Under the pieces are notes generated by a model, which searched no databases, had not been told where the DNA came from, and was given only the letters and a program-made list of their open reading frames with translations. Of a stretch of DNA of 64,000 nucleotides, positions 54,010 to 60,951 are shown in pieces. How positions within the stretch are numbered: position 1 is the stretch's first letter; each line of letters starts with the position of its first letter. The translations under genes and the position numbers were made by a program. The DNA comes from Lysobacterales bacterium (GTDB lineage: Bacteria > Pseudomonadota > Gammaproteobacteria > Xanthomonadales > Wenzhouxiangellaceae), in contig PBLG01000017.1 in NCBI GenBank assembly GCA_002722315.1, forward strand, positions 29,919-93,918, in the 5' to 3' direction.

Positions 54010-55827
54010 ATGGATCAGATAACACTCTCGGAGCGAGCGAAAACGACTATTGGACTAGGAGAGAGTCATTTCCGCGAGTTCAAAAGCGGCGAAGATGGAC
54101 CCCCAGGGTATAAAACTCTTAGGAAGGCGAAAGCGGTTTGCGTTGACGTCGCGAGGACATTGGTTGCGTTTGCTAACGCTGATGGGGGCGAGTTACTCGT
54201 TGGGGTAGAAGATAATTGTCAAATCACCGGTCTGAATGAATTTTCTGAGACCGAACTTGATTTAATCGAAAAAGCTCCGCATACCCACGTTCATGCTGAT
54301 ACTCCTTTACAGAATCTCTCAGTAGCTCGGCTTGAGCTAGATGGGAAGCTGGTTATCTATTTTTCGATTGCCAAAAGCAATTCCTATGTCCACCATACGG
54401 CCGATGGTCGTTGTATTCAGCGACGAGATCTTGAGTCTGTACCGATATCAGCGCAGCAGATTAACATTGAACGTAGAGAAGTGCTATCCCAAGAATATGA
54501 CCGTGAATTTGTTGATGGGGCCCAAGTCTCTGATTTAAATCTTAATCTAGTTAAGATCGTTTCCGATCAGATTTCCTCAGGAATGTCGGCTGAGAAATGC
54601 CTTCAATACTTGAACTTGCTTGAGTACGACAGAATGGGGGTTCGGCTTCGGAGGGCTGCTCTTTTGCTATTTGCGAAGGTGCCAGAAAAGTGGCACCCCA
54701 GATTACAGCTTCGCGTAATGAAGGTCGAAGGTGTCGAGCTTCAATCAGGGTCGGAATATAACGTTAGTGCGGACGAAGTCGTTACCGGCAATATAATTGA
54801 TCTGCTTGAAAATGGCTGGGATGCGCTCAGGCCCTTCCTGGTGCAGCCTGTATTTGGCAGGAATGCAAAATTCGGTCAACGTGTTATGTATCCAGAACAC
54901 GCTTGCACGGAGGCTCTGGTCAATGCGATAGCTCACCGCGATTATTCGCAGGAAGGGCAAGGTATTGAGATCTATATCTATCAAGACCGAATGGAGGTTA
55001 GAAGCCCGGGAAGCTTGCTTTCTGTTATTCGCGTCGAGGATCTAATTGAGCAAAAAGGTGTGCATCATTCCCGGAATGGGCTAATTGCGAGGGTGCTGCG
55101 CGAATTAGGATACATGCGTGAGCTTGGAGAAGGTATTAGAAGAATCTTCGAGTTGATGAAGCGCAACGAACTTGCTGCCCCCAATCTTACGAATACGTCA
55201 TCTACATTCTCTGTTGAGCTCTTTCATCGACCCAGTTATTCAATGCGAGAGCGACTTTGGCTAGACCAGTTTTCAGATTTCGATCTGACTCGGGAAGAAA
55301 AAGTGATCGTTCTTCTAGGTCAAGGTGCGCAGCTAATTGCGCCCCAGGATATTTGGGATGCGTTAGGAATTGTAGATACAGAGCACTATCGGCAAGTTGT
55401 ATTTTCGCTTCAAGAGAAGGGAATCCTTGACAGCCAGCTGAATAAAAATAAGGCACAGAATATTGCTCGAAAGAAGCGGATCAGCGTGAGGAAGATCCCG
55501 AGGTTCGCGATTAGACTTCCATCTTCAATATCGCCAGTTCAAGAGCTTAGCTCATCGGACAGTTGCCGATCTGAAAGTTCATCGCGAAGACTGTGGGTTG
55601 GGAATCTGCCTTTTGATCTGGATGAGAATGATCTTATTGGCTTGTTGCAGGAATATGGTGACGTCGAATATTTTTCCGCCCCTAAGAGCAGCGGTGATAA
55701 GGGTAAGGGCTTTGCTTTCGTCGAGTTTGGAACGGATCAGGCCGCAGAGCAGTTACTAAACGATTCGAGAAAAATATCGCTGCGTGATCGCAGCTTGATT
55801 GTTCAATGGGCGACACCGAGAGCGTAG
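54010..55827 (+). CDS. AlbA_2/Schlafen-type ATP-binding protein with C-terminal RRM
   Basis: 605 residues from ATG 54010 (an in-frame GTG at 53977 would add 11). N-terminal AlbA_2 (Slfn) domain about 14-140: GLGESHFREFKSGED carries E18 and E23, and VAFANADGGELLVGVEDN the following Asp/Glu pair. Middle: a winged-helix and HATPase_c_4-type region, ACTEALVNAIAHRDYSQEG near 296. C-terminal RRM about 526-605: RNP2 LWVGNL and RNP1 KGFAFVEF. Slfn-like proteins of bacteria are often labelled transcriptional regulators; an RRM tail is unusual. It lies 73 bases after the methyltransferase on the same strand and is visibly AT-richer than core genes. Confidence 0.85.
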   Translation: MDQITLSERAKTTIGLGESHFREFKSGEDGPPGYKTLRKAKAVCVDVARTLVAFANADGGELLVGVEDNCQITGLNEFSETELDLIEKAPHTHVHADTPLQNLSVARLELDGKLVIYFSIAKSNSYVHHTADGRCIQRRDLESVPISAQQINIERREVLSQEYDREFVDGAQVSDLNLNLVKIVSDQISSGMSAEKCLQYLNLLEYDRMGVRLRRAALLLFAKVPEKWHPRLQLRVMKVEGVELQSGSEYNVSADEVVTGNIIDLLENGWDALRPFLVQPVFGRNAKFGQRVMYPEHACTEALVNAIAHRDYSQEGQGIEIYIYQDRMEVRSPGSLLSVIRVEDLIEQKGVHHSRNGLIARVLRELGYMRELGEGIRRIFELMKRNELAAPNLTNTSSTFSVELFHRPSYSMRERLWLDQFSDFDLTREEKVIVLLGQGAQLIAPQDIWDALGIVDTEHYRQVVFSLQEKGILDSQLNKNKAQNIARKKRISVRKIPRFAIRLPSSISPVQELSSSDSCRSESSSRRLWVGNLPFDLDENDLIGLLQEYGDVEYFSAPKSSGDKGKGFAFVEFGTDQAAEQLLNDSRKISLRDRSLIVQWATPRA

Positions 55828-55844
55828 CTTCGAATGATAACCTG

Positions 55845-56006
55845 GATATATCTTGACGCCTCCCGCCAGTCAAGCCTGATTCGGGGGTTTTTCCGCCTGG
55901 GAGAACTAACGGGGACATATATGGACGCCTCCCCCCAGTCAAGTCTGTTTTTTCGCTTTTCCGCTTGATCCGGGCCGAACGCGCCTGACTCCCGATTTCC
56001 GCGGGG
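55845..56006. repeat. Dispersed ~95-bp repeat, copy A plus a partial copy
   Basis: Full copy at about 55911-56006: GGGGACATATATGGACGCCT, then CAGTCAAGTC, TTTTTTCGC, GATCCGGGCCGAACGCG and CTGACTCCCGATTTCCGCGG. A decayed copy precedes it at 55845-55896 (GATATATCTTGACGCCTCCC). The 416-base gap between the Slfn-RRM gene and the transposase is otherwise a tandem repeat and unrecognised sequence. Confidence 0.75.
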
Positions 56007-56011
56007 AAAAT

Positions 56012-56075
56012 GGAACAAATTGGACAGGCACGTCTTAAAGGGCGGCGGAACAAATTGGACAGGCACGTCTTAAAG
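56012..56075. repeat. 35-base-period tandem pair (GGAACAAATTGGACAGGCAC)
   Basis: GGAACAAATTGGACAGGCAC-GTCTTAAAG occurs at 56012-56040 and again, identical, at 56047-56075. The GACAGGCAC core recurs inverted as GTGCCTGTCCC near 57397, on the other side of the transposase. Confidence 0.9.
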
Positions 56076-56243
56076 AGCTCGTCCAGGACAAATCTTGGCG
56101 AGCAGCCGTTCCGCCGTCAGGCGGGACGGGGCTTAAACGCCGGTTTCTGCTCGCTTAAGGTCGTTTTTCGGGTTTCGAACCGGATTCCGCGCACGCGAGA
56201 TCTGGCAGCGAGGCCATTTCGGGGCCAGCGGGGGATCTCTTGC

Positions 56244-57293
56244 TTATCGGCCGGGTGAGAACAGGGCGGCGGCTGCGGTCTGGCCTTTCAGGAAGGCTTT
56301 TTCGAAGTGCTCGGCGTATGCCTTGAGCTTGTCCAGCGCACCGAGCGCGTGGGCGAAGCCGAATCTCGGCTTCCTGATGTAGGCCAGGTAGTGTTCCGGG
56401 CGCATTTTCAGTCGCTTCAGGATGGGTGGCAGGTGCTCGGGGATCGAACCCTTCTTGCCCTCGACGATGGCACGGCCGGACCAGTCGACCAGTTCGAGGT
56501 AGTCGGCGGTGGAGTAGGGGATGGCATCTTGCGTGCGCTCGCTGGTGTCTTCCCAGAAGCCAAGCAACCTTACGATGTCGTCACTCAGATCGGGCTTGTC
56601 GGTCGACCTCTTCTCTGGTTCCTGGCGCTGCCCCGGCCCCGGCGTCTGCTTTTCCTGCCAGGCCGCGATTCTCTGCTGAATGGACGTGAAGTCTGAAGCC
56701 TCCGGCGTTTCGGCGATCCCGGCGCGGATCGGATTCAGATCAACGTAAGCCATGGCTGTCAGCACCGCGGCTTCATCCAGCAGCGCCTGACTGGTAAACC
56801 TTGATTGCCAGAAATGCCCGGTCACGTTGTCCTCGGCATTGGCCTGGCGAGCGATCGGTTCGTTGAGGCATTTCATGAACCACGACAGATCAGCAAGTCG
56901 CTTCCGGTACTCCGCGATGTGGTTTAGCGCAACCTGTCGCTGGGCCGGCCTGAGTTCCTGGCCGGCGACGAATGCGCGAACAACGGCCGGGCCGGTAAAC
57001 AGGCGCGTCCAGCGCCTTGCGACCTCCATTTCGTCCCATTCCAGCGCGCTCTGCTCATCGATCTGGAGCACCAGGTGATAGTGGTTCGACATGATCGCGT
57101 AGGCGCAAATATCGATAGCGAAGACCTCGGCCAGCAAGGCCAGCCGGTCCTGGATGTCCTTTTTTCGGGCCGAATAGTCCTTGCCGGTCAGCGGGTCCTT
57201 CCCGCACAGGAAATGCCGCCGAACGCAGCGGGCGATGACGTGATAGAACGGCGTGACCTCGGTGGACACCAGACGTTTACGGGCTTGTGGCAT
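56244..57293 (-). mobile_element. REP-associated tyrosine transposase (RAYT / Y1_Tnp family)
   Basis: 349 residues. HUH-type single-strand transposase: AYAIMSNHYHLVLQI holds the HxH motif (H71, H73). EYRKRLADLSWFMKCLNEPIARQAN with a candidate catalytic Tyr and GHFWQSRFTSQALLDEAAVLTAMAYVDLNPIRAG follow in the family order. Such proteins mobilise or maintain REP hairpins. Tandem and inverted GGACAGGCAC-type motifs flank the gene. No transposon ends were defined. Confidence 0.9.
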
Positions 57294-57570
57294 GGCAAAG
57301 CCTCAAAGGAATGATTTCCTACCAGCCTGGCCAGAGAGCGTTCAGAAGAAAATAGGAAAACAACCCGGATTCGCGTAGGTAAATTTCCTTTTCTGTGCCT
57401 GTCCCGACTTTTGGGCCGTCCTTGTGGGTGTTGGACCAATCCCATCCGGACCAATGCCAGGGAAGTGACGTGTAATGGACTGTTTCCACGTATGGGTATG
57501 GAATATATTCGAATTCCGGTTGTGGCTCAAGGCCGCGACCTTTCAACCACGGTCAATGGAGCAGTACGCA

Positions 57571-58749
57571 ATGACAACACGATTGATGCGAGTGATACTT
57601 GGTCTGAGCCTGCTGCTGGTCAGCTCCCAGACACTGGGACAGGCAATATTGCCGGGTTTCGACAGCCAGACGCTTCCGCGGAATGATGACGATTCCACCG
57701 ATCTGGTGTCCCTGGGATTCACGGTAAATTTCTTCGGGATCAACCGTTCGACGGTGTATGTGAACAACAACGGAAACCTGACGTTCGATCAGCCGCTGTT
57801 CGAGTTCACCCCGTTCGACCTCACGGCCACCTCGCGACAGATCATCGCGCCGTTTTTTGCCGATGTCGATACCAGTGAGGCGGGGCAGCCGGTCACCTAC
57901 GGAACCGGCACATTCGCCGGGCGGCCCGCGTTCGGTGTCAACTACATCGACGTGGACTATTTCGTCAGCAGCCCGGAGCACAATAACCGGAACAGTTTCC
58001 AAGTGATCCTGGTCGATCGCTCGGACGTCCAGGTCGGCGCCTTCGATATCGTTTTCAATTACGATCAGATCCAGTGGGAGACCGGCGAGGCGAGCGGAAG
58101 CGACGCCAACGGTCGCGGTGGGGCCTCGGCGCGGGTCGGGTATTCGAACGGAAGCGGCGACGCCGGAACGTTCTTCGAGCTGGTCGGTTCGGCAGTCAAC
58201 GGGGCGTTTCTCGACGGCGGGCCCAACGCGCTGGTCGGCAACCGGCTGAATTCGGGCGTGAATGGACGCTACATCTTCCAGGCCCGCGACGGGACCGTGA
58301 TCGCACCCAACCTGTTCAACGAAGCCGACGGACAGTGGGTCAACGCCGATCCCGATTTCCAGGGCGCGGGCGAGGGTTTGACGTTCGACTTCTTCCCCAG
58401 CCTGGAGTTGCTCTTCGTTGCCTGGTTTACCTATCCGCTGGAGGCGATCACGCCCGCACAGCCCGGCGGAGTGGTCGATGTGGGTGAACCCGGGCAACGG
58501 TGGCTGACTGCGCAGCTCGATGTCGTTGACAACATTGCCGTCGGTCCGGTGTTTTCCACCGCGGGCGGAGCGTTCGACGCACCGAGAACCGACGTCCAGA
58601 GGTCGGTGCAGGTTGGGGAAATGACCATAGAACTGAACAGTTGCGACAGCGGCAACGTGACCTACAATCTTTTCAACGGGGAGATTACCAGGACCTTCGA
58701 AATCATCCCGTTCGAAAAGCGGGTCAATCCGAACGTGGTCTGCAACTGA
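57571..58749 (+). CDS. Secreted protein with NIDO-like domain
   Basis: 392 residues. Signal peptide (RVILGLSLLLVSSQTLGQA). FTVNFFGINRSTVYVNNNGNLTF and IIAPFFADVDT, then VNYIDVDYFVSS, FQVILVDRSD and FDIVFNYDQIQWE, match the nidogen extracellular (NIDO) domain of adhesion proteins. The C-terminal half is unrecognised. ATG 57571 is preferred because GGAG lies 9 bases upstream. No C-terminal sorting tail. Probably extracellular. Confidence 0.8.
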   Translation: MTTRLMRVILGLSLLLVSSQTLGQAILPGFDSQTLPRNDDDSTDLVSLGFTVNFFGINRSTVYVNNNGNLTFDQPLFEFTPFDLTATSRQIIAPFFADVDTSEAGQPVTYGTGTFAGRPAFGVNYIDVDYFVSSPEHNNRNSFQVILVDRSDVQVGAFDIVFNYDQIQWETGEASGSDANGRGGASARVGYSNGSGDAGTFFELVGSAVNGAFLDGGPNALVGNRLNSGVNGRYIFQARDGTVIAPNLFNEADGQWVNADPDFQGAGEGLTFDFFPSLELLFVAWFTYPLEAITPAQPGGVVDVGEPGQRWLTAQLDVVDNIAVGPVFSTAGGAFDAPRTDVQRSVQVGEMTIELNSCDSGNVTYNLFNGEITRTFEIIPFEKRVNPNVVCN

Positions 58750-58810
58750 TGTACAGCGTTTTCGGAAGCAGGCAGCGACCGGAGCGCTGACGGTTCGCGA
58801 ATCCGGCTCT

Positions 58811-58837
58811 GTCGGGGTGCGAGTTTCGCACCCCGAC
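58811..58837 (+). terminator. Stable hairpin after the NIDO gene
   Basis: GTCGGGGTGCG/CGCACCCCGAC, 11 base pairs, 5-base loop. The tail GGTTTCAG is only weakly U-rich. Confidence 0.55.
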
Positions 58838-58870
58838 GGTTTCAGCCTTCGGACACCAGCGTAGAACCCG

Positions 58871-58968
58871 GAACAACGTGGACATATATGGGCCTCCCTC
58901 TGGTCAGGCCGGTTTTTCCGCTTGATCCGGGCCGAGCGCACGTGACTCACGATTTCCGGGAGGCCGCT
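58871..58968. repeat. Dispersed ~95-bp repeat, copy B
   Basis: GAACAACGTGGACATATATG, CCTC..TGGTCAGGCCGGTTTTT, GATCCGGGCCGAGCGCA, TGACTCACGATTTCCGGG. Same orientation as copy A. The 418-base gap up to the lipoprotein gene holds this and short GGGTGTCC motifs. Confidence 0.8.
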
Positions 58969-59041
58969 TGTCCAGATTGTCGAGATGAGAGAAGAGGGTC
59001 TGCTGACATATATCCGGGCTCTTCGTGGAGAATTCCTACGA

Positions 59042-59095
59042 GGTGGGTGTCCAGACCTGTGTCCTCCGAGTACAGGCCTCCGCCGGGTGTCCGAG
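59042..59095. repeat. Two GGGTGTCC motifs
   Basis: GGTGGGTGTCC at 59042-59052 and GGGTGTCCGAG at 59085-59095, related to the motifs at 60628-60889. Confidence 0.5.
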
Positions 59096-59167
59096 TTCTG
59101 GACACGCGCCGTTTGGGGTTTGCGGTATCATTATTCGTTGATTGATCTTGGCTGTAAGGATGTTTGT

Positions 59168-59767
59168 GTGAGGGCTGGAAATTTCTTTATTGTGATGCTG
59201 GTTGCCTGGCTGTCAGGCTGCGCAAGCATGAATCGTGTCGAGCAGTATGACTACCAATTTGATGGCGAGTCCGGTCAGCTGGCGCCGGTTCGCCTGTACA
59301 TCAATCGCGAGCAGGTAATGGGGTCTGTGCAGGGCGGCATGGTCAACGTGCTTTATCGGGAGATTCGCGCTACAGGAGCATTCTTCGGGGCTGGGTCATT
59401 TATGGAGACGCCCTGGGTAATCGATATCGAGCTGACGTGGTCGTCGAGCGGGGATGCCGGTTCGTTCATTGGCGCGATGGCTTCGGCGGCTTCGCTTGGG
59501 CTCGTTCCGTCGAAGCACGGCCAACACTACCGAGCCGAAGTCGGGATATATGAAAACGGTCTGCTGGTCGACCAGTTTACTGTCGAGGAAGAGTCGACAA
59601 TGGTTTTAAGTGCATACAATTACGCCGAGGCGGTCAGCGGCGAAACTCACGCGACGGCGATGAAGAACCTGGCGCTAAGGATCGTCGAGCAACTCGACCA
59701 GGCCGAAACGATTCCCCGAATCGAGTTATTGAGCGATCCTCCGGAACAGGACTCGATCAGCACTTGA
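59168..59767 (+). CDS. Lipoprotein of unknown function
   Basis: 199 residues. GTG start at 59168 follows AAGGA by 7 bases; signal peptide MRAGNFFIVMLVAWLSGC ends in a lipobox with Cys. The rest is a beta-rich domain (QLAPVRLYINREQVMGSVQGG; WVIDIELTWSSSGDAGSF) without recognised homology. An in-frame ATG at 58985 lies in repeat sequence and is rejected. Probably outer-membrane anchored. Confidence 0.75.
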   Translation: MRAGNFFIVMLVAWLSGCASMNRVEQYDYQFDGESGQLAPVRLYINREQVMGSVQGGMVNVLYREIRATGAFFGAGSFMETPWVIDIELTWSSSGDAGSFIGAMASAASLGLVPSKHGQHYRAEVGIYENGLLVDQFTVEEESTMVLSAYNYAEAVSGETHATAMKNLALRIVEQLDQAETIPRIELLSDPPEQDSIST

Positions 59768-59900
59768 CCCGCCTGACACTACGAGAAGTGTCTAGGCAAC
59801 GTCGCTAGAGCAACATGGAGATCCGCTCAAGGAATCTCTGAACAACTCCGCGCGGGCCGTTGCGCCGGCGCAGAGCTGTACACAGGTTTCCTGAATGGCT

Positions 59901-60512
59901 TCAGGTAATGGTGCTCGTGGCGTTGTTCGAAGACCGAGCCGAGGTTGCAGGTTGCGTGCCGACGTCGACCGAAGCGCCGCCGGCTGCGAGCAGTTCTTCG
60001 ATATAGCGGCGAATCGAGGGCGTGAGTTCACCCTTGGCGTAGATTTTCTGGACAAGCCGGCGCAGGTTATACGCATAGCGCAGCACCGGATCCAGCTTTC
60101 GCTTTTCGGCCTGCAGTTCCGAGCGAGTCTCGGCAAGCTGGGCCTGTGCGGTCTCGAGTTCGGCGCGGGTTGCTTCCAGGTTTTCCCGCATTGCGTCGAG
60201 TTCGGATTCGAGTTCGGCGTTCCGACTTGAACCTGTTTCCTCGGAGGCTGCGAATTTCGCCTTGAGCGCCTCCATGACCTGGGTCGGTTGCGTCTGCGGC
60301 TTCACTTCCGCCAGTTCGCCGACGCCGGAGAGGAGTTCTCGGTAACACTTCTCCAGTTGTCTCTGATCCGACCGCATTCGGTCGAATTTCGCGAGAAATG
60401 CCCTGGTATCTTCGGCGAAGGTCTCCGGATCCGGATAGCTCGAGCGTGTGTCGGTGGCAACGGATTCCAGCCAGCCGATGAACCTGCGATTGCGTGAATA
60501 ATCCTCGAACAT
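59901..60512 (-). CDS. Coiled-coil protein of unknown function
   Basis: 203 residues. No signal or membrane segment. A helical N-terminus (about 1-65), a short Gln/Pro linker, then about 60 residues of heptad-like coiled coil (ELESELDAMRENLEATRAEL, ETAQAQLAETRSELQAEKRK), then a helical tail. Possibly structural or regulatory; no family recognised. Monocistronic on the minus strand between secreted-protein genes. Confidence 0.7.
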   Translation of the reverse strand: MFEDYSRNRRFIGWLESVATDTRSSYPDPETFAEDTRAFLAKFDRMRSDQRQLEKCYRELLSGVGELAEVKPQTQPTQVMEALKAKFAASEETGSSRNAELESELDAMRENLEATRAELETAQAQLAETRSELQAEKRKLDPVLRYAYNLRRLVQKIYAKGELTPSIRRYIEELLAAGGASVDVGTQPATSARSSNNATSTIT

Positions 60513-60803
60513 GGGGTGAGCATACGACGCGCGGGCGAGGATTTCCGGAGAATTTTCAGACGAATTTCCGGATTTGCGAGGCGCGCCTCAGTTCGGTGTC
60601 AGAAGCGCGATCCAGCACGAAAGCAACTTGGACACCCACCTCAATGCCGTTGCTTCGATTTCCCCGGGAATCCGGGATTCGAAGGGGCAGAGAGTGCGCT
60701 GGTGGTCGATTTTTAACCAATGGCGGGAGTTCCAGGCCCGCCGAATCTGGCCGGCGAGGCGATCTGGATCTTTTGAGGTGGGAAAACGGATCGCGAGGTC
60801 GTC

Positions 60804-60889
60804 GTCCGAGCTTTATCTGGTAGGAAAGTTTCTACCAGATGGGTGTCCGAGCATAAGCGGCGCTTTACTACCATGGTGAGTGTCCGAGC
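60804..60889. repeat. Array of GTCCGAG motifs and a hairpin upstream of the surface protein
   Basis: GTCCGAG at 60804, 60845 and 60882 (spacing 41 and 37), the last two as GGGTGTCCGAGC-type motifs. A perfect hairpin ATCTGGTAG/CTACCAGAT lies at 60815-60840. A further inverted GGACACCCACC is at 60630. The 439-base gap before the surface-protein gene holds no gene. Confidence 0.6.
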
Positions 60890-60951
60890 TTTACGCTGTG
60901 AGGAAGGGCATTTATACTTCTGTTGGGTAGGCGTGTCCCGGGGAGAAAGGC

